Assembly (NCBI RefSeq): GCF_000756305.1
Contig: NZ_JRFE01000015.1
Coordinates: forward strand, 130,238 to 194,237
Direction: 5' to 3'
Length of the DNA: 64,000 bases
Origin: Myxosarcina sp. GI1
GTDB lineage: Bacteria > Cyanobacteriota > Cyanobacteriia > Cyanobacteriales > Xenococcaceae
This document shows, piece after piece, positions 27,437 to 35,074 of the stretch. Positions within the stretch are counted from its first letter, which is position 1. The number at the start of each line of letters is the position of its first letter. The position numbers and the translations under genes were made by a program. The notes beneath the pieces are model-generated. The model saw nothing but the letters and a program-made list of their open reading frames with translations, did no database searches and was not told the DNA's origin.

Positions 27437-28189
27437 TTAGTCGCGATCGAGAACGACAGAATAACACATGCGATCGGCACTGGAGAGAGTCTCACCACAA
27501 GCTACTATTCCCTCGCCTACAGTACGAACGGCGTATTCATAGACCAAAAGCGGCGCACCAATAGCAACATTTAGATATTTACTTAGTTGGGGATTAGCGC
27601 GGGTACACTCTAAAGTTATCTCTGCTCTTTTGAGAGTAAATCCATAGCGATCGAGAGTGGCATAGGTGAAGCCAGACTGTAGTTGCTCTGCCAAAACCTC
27701 ACCAACCTCTAGAGGAAAATAGGCAGTATCTAAAGCTATAGGAGATTCGCCTACAGAAATGATTTGACGTTGGCGATACACTTGAGATTCTTTTGGCGAT
27801 AAATTCAAACGTAACCTTATCTCAGGAGATGCTTGAATCTTTCCTAATTCAATGGTGCTAGCATTACTAACTATTCCCTGACGAGCCAAATCTGCCTCGA
27901 ATGAAGTCAGTGGGTTAGATAGAGCAAGAGTTATTTTGCTGCTTTCTCTAACAAAAACTCCTTTGCCGCGCCGAGAAGTTACCAATCCCTGATTGACCAA
28001 GTTGGCGATCGCTTTTCTTACTGTGGTACGACTGACCTTAAAAATTTCACCCAGATCGTATTCGCTTGGTAGTTGCTCTCCTGGAGCATATTCTCCACCT
28101 ATAATCTTTTCTCGTAATTCCTCAGAAATGACAAGATATAGGGGCATTTTTTTTTGACTCAAATCTTGTCGAACCATTGGGTGGAGCAA
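27437..28189 (-). CDS. GntR-family regulator, HutC subfamily (UTRA effector domain)
   Basis: A 250-residue regulator. The winged helix-turn-helix occupies about residues 18-80 (GEQLPSEYDLGEIFKVSRTT, then VRKAIANLVNQGL and RRGKGVFV). The C-terminal UTRA ligand domain spans about 95-245 (SPKESQVYRQRQII, SPIALDTAYFP, LLVYEYAVRT). HutC-type regulators sense small metabolites, often amino acid-derived. It converges with the BCCT gene at the end of the betaine block, so it is the prime candidate to bind the two palindromes, with a pathway intermediate as inducer. No copy of the palindrome is seen at its own promoter. Confidence 0.9.
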   Translation of the reverse strand: MLHPMVRQDLSQKKMPLYLVISEELREKIIGGEYAPGEQLPSEYDLGEIFKVSRTTVRKAIANLVNQGLVTSRRGKGVFVRESSKITLALSNPLTSFEADLARQGIVSNASTIELGKIQASPEIRLRLNLSPKESQVYRQRQIISVGESPIALDTAYFPLEVGEVLAEQLQSGFTYATLDRYGFTLKRAEITLECTRANPQLSKYLNVAIGAPLLVYEYAVRTVGEGIVACGETLSSADRMCYSVVLDRD

Positions 28190-28359
28190 CTCTATTGCAA
28201 CGAGGCTATGCGTACACCCGAACGATGCCGATTAGCCAAGAAAAGACTGATGATGATACTAAAATCGTAACACAACCCAGCCTTTCTAAATAATCATTCT
28301 TTAGAGCCGTCAATCGGTCAAAGGTAAAAGGGGAAGGGTAAAGAGAACTATATTTTCTT

Positions 28360-28422
28360 TGACCGTTTACCTTTAACCTTTTTCCCTTAGCCAAAGTAGT
28401 CAATAATGATTCGTGCAAGAAG
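28360..28422. repeat. Dispersed repeat: pyrimidine tract plus ATTCGTGCAAGAAG, copy 1
   Basis: A pyrimidine-rich tract (CTTTAACCTTTTTCCCTT, 28371-28388) is followed about 20 bases later by ATTCGTGCAAGAAG (28409-28422). The same arrangement occurs at 32124-32182, and a variant at 57538-57600. Upstream, 28320-28343 is purine-rich and roughly complementary to the tract, so the unit could fold back on itself. Confidence 0.5.
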
Positions 28423-28430
28423 CCCTTTAC

Positions 28431-28661
28431 TTACTTGCCAGAACCAGAACCGCCACCCCGAAAACTACCGTAACTAGAGCGAGTGGGATTAGGTCGCCAA
28501 ATACCGCCTACATAAAACCCTGAGATTCTAGTTCCATGACGGGGATTATATTGAGGTTGATTTTCCTGGCGCAGTACTAGAGCCGAACGATTGCTATAGG
28601 CAGAGTGTAAGACATAAATAGCGATCGCCAGAGCGATAATCGTATAGATTTTACTTAACAT
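28431..28661 (-). CDS. Small membrane-anchored protein, glycine/serine-rich tail
   Basis: A 76-residue protein from the ATG at 28661, with a single N-terminal hydrophobic helix (YTIIALAIAIYVLHSAY) and a tail rich in Gly, Ser, Arg and Asn ending GSFRGGGSGSGK. GGAG lies 9 bases before the ATG. The in-frame TTG at 28682 is less likely because it overlaps the preceding gene. It directly follows the 339-residue membrane protein on the same strand, suggesting a two-gene unit. Function unknown. Confidence 0.6.
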   Translation of the reverse strand: MLSKIYTIIALAIAIYVLHSAYSNRSALVLRQENQPQYNPRHGTRISGFYVGGIWRPNPTRSSYGSFRGGGSGSGK

Positions 28662-28678
28662 TAAGCAATACTCCAATT

Positions 28679-29698
28679 TCAATTTGTAGAAGTGGCAAAA
28701 GAGCCTACTTCAGTCACTTCAACTTCACCCAAAGTACGATTACCCTCACGAACAGTTAATGATGTCCGTTCTACGGGTTCATCAGGGGTAACTCGTACCT
28801 GAAAACCATAAGAACTGCGAGTTTCTAGAACTAAATATTCTTCCAACTTGACAGTAGCAGTTTTAAATTCTTCATCACTCGCGGCAAATCCTACTACTTT
28901 TGAATAACTACGATGAAAAATACGTTCGCCATAAAGGTTATTTACTGAAAGAGTAATATCTGTATTGAGCAATGAGTTTGCACGTCGTGTGTTTACTTCC
29001 AAATTTACTTTGATATCGATCTTAAGCAGACGCTCTTTTCCCCCCGTTACCACTCTGCCACCAGGATCGCTATCGTTTTTACGAACGTCTAAAATTTTCT
29101 TACCCGATATAGGAGTAGCGATGAGTGAAACTATACCCAAACCGCAAAGAGCGATAAAACCAGGGAAAAAATAGCGAGTATCGATAACTCCTGTTTGTAC
29201 TTTAATTCTAAACGGCACTGCTAGATCTACTTCCGTTCCCGATGTGTCTCCCATTTCCAAAATTTCCACGCCAATAACAATTTCTTCTGGTTGTTTTGCA
29301 TTAACATCCAAACCACCAAGCAAATCCGATTCCGACCAAGTTCTAGTTTGTCCGTCTTCGTACCAAGTTCCCGATTCTCGCCAGGCTTCTTTAACCGCAG
29401 AAGCAATTAAGTTACCCTGGGTATCCAAAATCTGTATTTCGTAAACCAGCCAGTGATTGGTAGGAATAGCGGCTCTAACATCTACTCGTAAGGCACCGAT
29501 GAATCTGGCTTCAAGTTCGATCGGATCGGTAGTAATAGATTCTTCAGAATTAATAGTTAGAGTTTCAGAGATTATGGTTTTACTCAACAAGCTACCGAAT
29601 ACCATTAGCAAACTCATTAACAATAAGATGCCAAAAGGAAAATACGTCCATCGGTCTTGAAAACGAGATGTTTTTTGACGGGAAATTGAAACTGACAT
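28679..29698 (-). CDS. Membrane protein with two transmembrane helices, unknown function
   Basis: A 339-residue protein. One helix lies near the N-terminus (about 20-40), then about 130 residues of beta-rich, probably periplasmic sequence (IELEARFIGALRVDVRA, NHWLVYEIQILDTQG). A second helix follows (about 183-203, FFPGFIALCGLGIVSLIA), then a beta-rich C-terminal domain with DIKVNLEVNTRR and YGFQVRVTPDEP. The topology suggests two beta domains flanking the second helix. I do not recognise a named family. The gene is co-directional and contiguous with the small membrane protein downstream. Confidence 0.75.
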   Translation of the reverse strand: MSVSISRQKTSRFQDRWTYFPFGILLLMSLLMVFGSLLSKTIISETLTINSEESITTDPIELEARFIGALRVDVRAAIPTNHWLVYEIQILDTQGNLIASAVKEAWRESGTWYEDGQTRTWSESDLLGGLDVNAKQPEEIVIGVEILEMGDTSGTEVDLAVPFRIKVQTGVIDTRYFFPGFIALCGLGIVSLIATPISGKKILDVRKNDSDPGGRVVTGGKERLLKIDIKVNLEVNTRRANSLLNTDITLSVNNLYGERIFHRSYSKVVGFAASDEEFKTATVKLEEYLVLETRSSYGFQVRVTPDEPVERTSLTVREGNRTLGEVEVTEVGSFATSTN

Positions 29699-29800
29699 AA
29701 ATTTTATTTGGCGCGATCGCTATGTATGTCTGCCTAACTTAATTTTATTGTTAGGCGCAAATAACTTAAAATAAAGGATGCAGCTTATAAGTATCTAAGT

Positions 29801-31102
29801 ATGGTTGCTTCTAAAATAACATCTTCTCTAACAGACATTGCCCGACAAACACGCGCCTCGGCGAGTAAACTTGCCGTGTTATCAACCGCAGACCGCAATC
29901 GAGCTTTAGAAGAAATAGCCGCTGCGCTAGAAGCCGCTACTTCAGAAATCGTAGAAGCCAATCAAGCCGATTTACAAGCTGCCAAAGCCAATCATCTCGC
30001 TCCCGCTTTGTATGCCAGACTCAAGCTAGGTGAAAGTAAACTACAAGCTGCGATCGCAGGTGTACGTGATGTCGCTAAATTAGAAGATCCTGTAGGCGCG
30101 AGTCAAATTAAGCGCGAGTTGGATGAAGGCTTAATTCTCAAAAGAGTTACTTGCCCTTTGGGAGTGTTGGGAATCATTTTTGAGGCACGTCCCGAAGCTT
30201 TAATTCAAATTACCAGTTTGGCAATTAAGTCTGGTAACGGCGTAATTCTTAAAGGCGGCAAAGAAGCTCTTAATTCTTGTCAGACTTTAGTTGAAGTCAT
30301 TCACAAAGCATTAGTCAAAACTAAAGTCGAACCCGATGCCGTACAATTACTGACCACCAGAGAAGAAATCGCTCAATTGCTGTCATTAGATAAGTATATA
30401 GACTTAATTATTCCCAGAGGGTCTAACTCGTTTGTCCGTTACGTACAAGATAATACGCAAATTCCCGTTCTAGGACACGCTGACGGTATTTGTCATTTAT
30501 ATGTAGATTCGGCAGCAGACATCGATAAGGCAGTTAAAATTACTGTCGATGCTAAAACTCACTATCCCGCTGCCTGCAATGCGATCGAAACTCTGCTAGT
30601 ACATCGAGATATTGCACCTAAGTTCTTACCCACAGTCGCTACAGTCTTGAAGGAACATCACGTAGAGTTAAGAGGTGACACAGCAACTCGTAAAATTATC
30701 GACTGTACGGAAGCGACAGAAACAGACTGGAGTTTGGAGTATAGCGATTTAATTTTGGCGATTAAAATTGTTGACGATTTAGAAGCAGCGATCGCACATA
30801 TCGATCGGTACGGCTCAAAACACACCGATGCCATCGTTACTGAAGACAGTCAAGCAGCAGATATTTTTCAAAATCGAGTAGATGCAGCAGGAGTATACCA
30901 TAACTGTTCGACTCGCTTTGCCGATGGGTTTCGCTACGGTTTTGGGGCAGAGGTAGGTATTAGTACCCAACAAATGCCCCCTCGCGGACCAGTTGGTTTA
31001 GAAGGTTTAGTAACTTATAAATACAAGCTGACTGGTAATGGACATATTGCTGCAACTTACACGGGTGAAAATGCTAAATCTTTTACCCATAGAGATTTAT
31101 AA
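29801..31102 (+). CDS. proA: Glutamate-5-semialdehyde dehydrogenase (gamma-glutamyl phosphate reductase)
   Basis: A 433-residue aldehyde-dehydrogenase-fold enzyme catalysing the NADPH-dependent second step of proline biosynthesis. Recognised segments are [51 protein letters not shown], the catalytic Cys region [16 protein letters not shown], and the C-terminal [17 protein letters not shown]. Length matches ProA. Proline metabolism also bears on osmotic stress. It is followed 33 bases later by folB on the same strand, probably co-transcribed. Confidence 0.97.
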   Translation: MVASKITSSLTDIARQTRASASKLAVLSTADRNRALEEIAAALEAATSEIVEANQADLQAAKANHLAPALYARLKLGESKLQAAIAGVRDVAKLEDPVGASQIKRELDEGLILKRVTCPLGVLGIIFEARPEALIQITSLAIKSGNGVILKGGKEALNSCQTLVEVIHKALVKTKVEPDAVQLLTTREEIAQLLSLDKYIDLIIPRGSNSFVRYVQDNTQIPVLGHADGICHLYVDSAADIDKAVKITVDAKTHYPAACNAIETLLVHRDIAPKFLPTVATVLKEHHVELRGDTATRKIIDCTEATETDWSLEYSDLILAIKIVDDLEAAIAHIDRYGSKHTDAIVTEDSQAADIFQNRVDAAGVYHNCSTRFADGFRYGFGAEVGISTQQMPPRGPVGLEGLVTYKYKLTGNGHIAATYTGENAKSFTHRDL

Positions 31103-31135
31103 TCTGTAACCCTTGCGCGATAAGACAAAATAGAA

Positions 31136-31495
31136 ATGGATTCAATTCAAGTTACTGGCATACGTTGTTACGGATACGTTGGTTACTTACCAGAAGAACG
31201 AATATTGGGACAGTGGTTTGAAGTAGATCTTACCTTATGGGTAGATTTAACACCTGCCGCCAAAAGCGATGCTATAGAAGACACTTTAGACTATCGAGAA
31301 GCAATTGCTATAGTCAAACAGGAAATAAAAACTGCTAAATACTCTCTAGTAGAGACTTTGATTGATGCGATCGCCGATAAGCTATTGACCCTGGACAAAC
31401 TAGAACGAGTTAGAGTCAAATTGTCAAAGCCAGCCGCTCCTATTCCCGACTTTAGCGGTAAAATAACTCTCGATATTACTAGAGAAAAGCCGTAA
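31136..31495 (+). CDS. folB: Dihydroneopterin aldolase
   Basis: A 119-residue enzyme of folate biosynthesis, converting dihydroneopterin to hydroxymethyl-dihydropterin and glycolaldehyde. Typical features are GIRCYGYVGYLPEER near the start (catalytic Glu in the PEE segment), the DTLDYREAIAIV segment, LVETLIDAIADKLL and the ending VRVKLSKPAAPIPDF. Folate supply is relevant to the GcvT-like domain in the betaine block, but linkage to proA is the only visible context. Confidence 0.95.
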   Translation: MDSIQVTGIRCYGYVGYLPEERILGQWFEVDLTLWVDLTPAAKSDAIEDTLDYREAIAIVKQEIKTAKYSLVETLIDAIADKLLTLDKLERVRVKLSKPAAPIPDFSGKITLDITREKP

Positions 31496-31937
31496 CAAAG
31501 CTAAATAGACTGCAAAACGTCTTTGAAAGAGATGGAGTTTTTCTAAACTGCGTAAAAACACCGAAATGAAAATAATTTGGTTACCAATTTTACGCAATTC
31601 CGACCAAGAAGATCGAACGGATTGTCTGCCACATTGGAAGCATCACACTATCCTCATTCAAACTATCAAATACGGAAATCTCGCAGATGATCAGAAAAAT
31701 TAAGTTAAACGTTGTTTTTTTGTGGCTATATCTAAACCAGCATATTGGCAGTCCTCGTTCTGTATGGCATATAAAACGCTTTTGGTATTTGTATCAAATT
31801 AATCTATTCAAAAAGTGTTGGCAACAAGAATGTTCCAAACAAAGCAATCCTAGTTGCTAGTGCGATTGGCTTGCGCCAGAGGTTTTCAAGCGATCGCGAT
31901 TTGAACTAGTTATAGTCGTAGAAGGTTAGGTTAGATT

Positions 31938-32000
31938 ATGTTATTAACTAGCCTCCCTGGAGTGGAAGAAGTGGTAGCTACGACTCTAATTTCATCTTAA
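31938..32000 (+). pseudogene. Fragment of an IS110-family transposase (C-terminal Transposase_20 motif)
   Basis: A 20-codon frame reading MLLTSLPGVEEVVATTLISS then stop. This matches the hallmark of the IS110/IS116 C-terminal domain, where a LxSIPGVGxxTAxxLI helix-hairpin-helix is conserved. Nothing else of the transposase is recognisable around it, so this is a remnant, not an active element. Confidence 0.5.
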
Positions 32001-32123
32001 TTTTGGCTCTAGTTTGCTGAGTGAAACATCAAAGTCTAAACTCTGATGTCGGTTTATTCTGAGTTGAAATTGTCTCTAGCGATCGCCGCCAAAAAAAATT
32101 AGACTTAACATTCAAGACAATCG

Positions 32124-32182
32124 CTTTAACCTTTCCCCTTTTTCCTCTTGAAGAGGTAATCAATTATAATTCGTGCAAGAAG
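32124..32182. repeat. Dispersed repeat: pyrimidine tract plus ATTCGTGCAAGAAG, copy 2
   Basis: CTTTAACCTTTCCCC starts at 32124, and ATTCGTGCAAGAAG occupies 32169-32182, identical over 14 bases to 28409-28422, with similar spacing from the pyrimidine tract. Confidence 0.5.
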
Positions 32183-32257
32183 TCTAGTGGAGTGAATGTA
32201 CTTCGGTAATTTGGAACCACTAGAAAATATAAACTCGTACAGTCTTACCGTATAAAT

Positions 32258-32758
32258 ATGAACCAGTCAGCAGTCCTCAAACAGCTATCAGCAGAATGGA
32301 TTAGTGCAGATGAATTTCAAGCTTACGGTCAATTGATTACTCCCTCTGCTGATGGTAAACTTTTTGATGAAACCGATGCCCTATTAAAGCTCGATCGCGG
32401 TACGCCACGTTTTTATATTATGCACCTCACTCATAGAGGTAGAAAGTTTCATAAAATTACTCGCCACCAACTCTGCACTCAATGTTTGGGTTCCCTTGAA
32501 GGTAAAGACTGGTTTATTGCCGTCTGTCCCCCATCGCCAAAACCGCAGCCAGAAATAGACAAAATGAGCGTATTTCGTATTCCTGGTAACTGCTTTATCA
32601 AACTAGAAGTAGGGACTTGGCACGCAGGACCATATTTCGACCACGAAACGGTTAATTTTTATAACTTGGAACTCAGCGACACTAATATAGTTGACCACGA
32701 TACTTACGATTTTTTAAGCGAACAAAATCTGGAGTTCGAAATTTGCGATCGCCTGTAA
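32258..32758 (+). CDS. Ureidoglycolate lyase (AllA)-like cupin protein
   Basis: A 166-residue cupin of the ureidoglycolate lyase family, which splits ureidoglycolate to glyoxylate and urea in purine catabolism. Recognised segments are FQAYGQLI near the start, FYIMHLTHRGRKFHKITRH (metal-site His region), WFIAVCPPSP, and FRIPGNCFIKLEVGTWHAGP, the most characteristic part. No other allantoin-degradation gene lies nearby, so the real substrate could differ. Confidence 0.85.
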   Translation: MNQSAVLKQLSAEWISADEFQAYGQLITPSADGKLFDETDALLKLDRGTPRFYIMHLTHRGRKFHKITRHQLCTQCLGSLEGKDWFIAVCPPSPKPQPEIDKMSVFRIPGNCFIKLEVGTWHAGPYFDHETVNFYNLELSDTNIVDHDTYDFLSEQNLEFEICDRL

Positions 32759-32889
32759 GACGCTGTCAAAACTCTCTAAGTTCTCTACTTTTTGAAAAGG
32801 TAATGTCGCAAAAATTTTTTCTAACAATATCAGCAGTATTGTGTATCTTCTGTAAGCTCACTGCACTTAGCAGTTGACTATTTATTTCT

Positions 32890-32926
32890 TTGCAAAACTT
32901 TCTATTTTGAGTATTTGCTTTTGCAA
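32890..32926. promoter_or_regulatory. Inverted repeat upstream of the orphan phycocyanin-alpha-like gene
   Basis: TTGCAAAA (32890-32897) and TTTTGCAA (32919-32926) are perfect inverted repeats 21 bases apart, ending 55 bases before the start codon. They could be an operator or a leader hairpin. An AGGAG at 32951-32955 is 26 bases from the ATG, too far for a normal ribosome binding site. Confidence 0.35.
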
Positions 32927-32981
32927 TCGCGTTTAGAAGATAATTAGATTAGGAGCGTTTTACTGCAACCAACAAAAAGTT

Positions 32982-33467
32982 ATGTTTTCTGGGATAGTCG
33001 GGAGAAATCAAAACAATAGCGAAAACAAATTTGTAACAAAGAATGAGCTAGAAGCGTCATATCGTAATGCTCGTGAGGCTAATGCTTCTTTACAAGCTGC
33101 ACAGTCTTTAACTAATAATTTCGATCTGCTTGTTAAAGAAGCTGCAAATGTAGTCTATGCTAAATATCCTCACACTACTCAAAGACCAGAACCCCAGTAC
33201 GCATCTACACCTGTAGGAAAAGCTAAATGCGAAAGGGATATTGGCTATTACTTAAGAATGGTAACGTACAGCTTAATTGCTGGCAGTACTAGACCTATGG
33301 ACGAGTTTTTCCTTCAGGGTTTGAACGAAATGAATCGCGCTCTCGAACTATCTTCAAGCTGGTACATTGAAGCTTTAAAGTATATAAAAGAAAATCATGG
33401 ATTGACCAATTTAGCCGCTCAAAAAACTAACGAATACATTGATTATATTATTAGTGCTTTGAGCTAA
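32982..33467 (+). CDS. Orphan phycocyanin alpha-type phycobiliprotein
   Basis: A 161-residue globin-fold phycobiliprotein aligning along its length with CpcA/PecA. It keeps KCERDIGYYLRMVTY, with Cys83 (bilin attachment, CpcA Cys84), Arg85 and Asp86, as well as SSSWYIEALKYIKENHGL and the ending IDYIISALS. The N-terminal X/Y helix region (about 1-30) is strongly diverged, and the beta-side contact surface may be altered. No cpcB, linker or lyase gene is adjacent. Instead the stop codon overlaps the start of a membrane protein gene by one base. It is therefore unlikely to be a standard rod subunit, and a sensor or adaptor role is my inference. Confidence 0.88.
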   Translation: MFSGIVGRNQNNSENKFVTKNELEASYRNAREANASLQAAQSLTNNFDLLVKEAANVVYAKYPHTTQRPEPQYASTPVGKAKCERDIGYYLRMVTYSLIAGSTRPMDEFFLQGLNEMNRALELSSSWYIEALKYIKENHGLTNLAAQKTNEYIDYIISALS

Positions 33468-33925
33468 TGTTGTTTCGCCGACAAGATCCAGATTATCAAA
33501 AATTTCAATCTTCAATATGTATTAGGTGTGATGAATTTATTCAAGACACAGAAAACGGAATAAAAGATAATAAAAAACTAGCAAATATATGGGGCATAAT
33601 TCATATATTATTGGGATTGGCAACAGTTGTTCTTTCAAGTATTACTACTGCAATTACATTTTACGACCAAAGCGATTCTATTGTTTTAATTCCACTTTTG
33701 GCAACAGTTTCAGCAGCTTGTTTGACTTTTTTAAATCCGTCGCGTCGTGAATTTAAAAGGCGTACGGCATATATTAAATTTAAAAATTTAAACAATCGAT
33801 TTAAAGATTTAAAACTTGGTGTTGAAAATTCAAAATTATCTAAAGAAGATATGCTAGATCGTCTCGCCAACTTGTCAGAGCGATATGAAATAATAACTGA
33901 GGATTTGAAACCTTCTGTAGATTAA
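33467..33925 (+). CDS. Two-helix membrane protein resembling SLATT effectors
   Basis: A 152-residue protein with a short cytoplasmic helix (about 1-40), two adjacent membrane helices (about 44-66, WGIIHILLGLATVVLSSITT, and about 72-89, IVLIPLLATVSAACLTFL) and a long charged C-terminal helical part (about 93-152: RREFKRRTAYIKFKNLNNRF, then LANLSERYEII). This is the architecture of SLATT/DUF4231 2TM proteins, predicted pore-forming effectors of bacterial conflict systems. I see no certain sequence signature. The start ATG overlaps the phycobiliprotein stop (TAATG), implying translational coupling. No cyclase, SLOG or nuclease gene is adjacent. Confidence 0.55.
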   Translation: MLFRRQDPDYQKFQSSICIRCDEFIQDTENGIKDNKKLANIWGIIHILLGLATVVLSSITTAITFYDQSDSIVLIPLLATVSAACLTFLNPSRREFKRRTAYIKFKNLNNRFKDLKLGVENSKLSKEDMLDRLANLSERYEIITEDLKPSVD

Positions 33926-34037
33926 ATTTAACAGACTCAAATCCTTGACATCACAGTTCATTTTAATTTAGTTCCCTTAACTTACTAGAAGCTATAGTTT
34001 ATTTTATAGTGCAGAGCGGTTTAAAAGATAAAGATAA

Positions 34038-34988
34038 ATGAGTCAAGAATTTGCGATCGCTACTTACGGATTGACCAAAAGATTCGAGCGTCATCTGGCA
34101 GTAAATGAAATCGATCTGAGGATAAAAAGCGGTGAAGTATATGGCTTAATTGGTCCTAACGGTGCGGGAAAAACTACTTTAATTCGGATGTTAGCCGCTG
34201 CCGAAGAACCGACTAAAGGCGAAATTTATCTCAACGGCGATCGCCTCCTGCGCGACGATACCAATCCCCATCTCAAAAAACGTTTGGGTTATCTTCCCGA
34301 TGACTTTCCCCTCTACGACGATCTTACTGTCTGGGATTATCTCGACTATTTTGCACGGCTGTATCGCTTACCCCAACCCCATCGCCGCCGCCGACTCTAC
34401 GAGGTGCTAGAACTAGTCCAGCTAGAAAATAAACGTCAAAGCATTATTTCTACCCTATCGCGAGGTATGAAGCAACGCCTCTCGCTGGCGCGAACGATTA
34501 TTCACGAACCAATTGTCTTGTTATTAGATGAACCCGTATCGGGTTTAGATCCGCTGGCGCGAAAGCAATTTCGACAGATTATTAAAATTCTGCAAGAAGC
34601 AGGGATGACTATAGTAATTTCTTCCCACGTATTGAGCGATTTAGCCGAATTATGTACCTCTGTGGGAATTATGGAGTTGGGTTTTCTGGTAGAAAGTGCT
34701 TCTTTAAAAGAATTGTATCGGCGTTTATCTCGCCAACAAATTATCATTGCTACATTGGGTAAGATGGAAACACTGCAACGGGAACTATCCCAAAATTCTT
34801 TAGTACAACAGTGGGAGGTAATACCAGGAACTAATCGTTTAAAAGTTTACTTTACGGGAGAAGAAGCTAAAAGTGCCGAACTTTTGCGATCGCTAGTTAG
34901 AGCAGATATTCCCCTTACAGAATTTCACTGTAGTCGAGAAGATTTGGAAAGCATCTTTCTCAAACTCGGTCACAAACAAGCTTCCTAA
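34038..34988 (+). CDS. ABC transporter ATP-binding protein (ABC-2 exporter type)
   Basis: A 316-residue ATPase of the CcmA/NatA type: Walker A GPNGAGKTT (about 40-48), signature LSRGMKQRLSLARTI, Walker B LLLDEPVSGLDP, His switch VISSHVL, then a 90-residue C-terminal extension usual for this group. It is followed 86 bases later by the ABC-2 permease gene, forming an exporter. The substrate is not predictable. Confidence 0.93.
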   Translation: MSQEFAIATYGLTKRFERHLAVNEIDLRIKSGEVYGLIGPNGAGKTTLIRMLAAAEEPTKGEIYLNGDRLLRDDTNPHLKKRLGYLPDDFPLYDDLTVWDYLDYFARLYRLPQPHRRRRLYEVLELVQLENKRQSIISTLSRGMKQRLSLARTIIHEPIVLLLDEPVSGLDPLARKQFRQIIKILQEAGMTIVISSHVLSDLAELCTSVGIMELGFLVESASLKELYRRLSRQQIIIATLGKMETLQRELSQNSLVQQWEVIPGTNRLKVYFTGEEAKSAELLRSLVRADIPLTEFHCSREDLESIFLKLGHKQAS

Positions 34989-35074
34989 AGCATTACCACA
35001 ATATTATGAATAGTATTTTTGCTATGTAAACTATTGCCATCGAGCAATATTATCAATTAGCCAAATCTAATACC

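Larger units (their letters stand above)
31496..32257. other. Gene-poor region with transposase scrap and repeat
   Basis: A 762-base stretch without an intact gene. It contains an IS110-type fragment (31938-32000), the dispersed repeat (32124-32182), and two short overlapping open frames: 45 codons from ATG 31566 and 56 codons from ATG 31687. I cannot relate either frame to a family. The region looks like a site of past insertion and decay. Confidence 0.55.

Noticed and set aside
27274-27574. Two plus-strand open frames overlapping the end of the GntR gene
   Set aside because: They lie opposite a well-supported coding region, and their sequence has no domain character.
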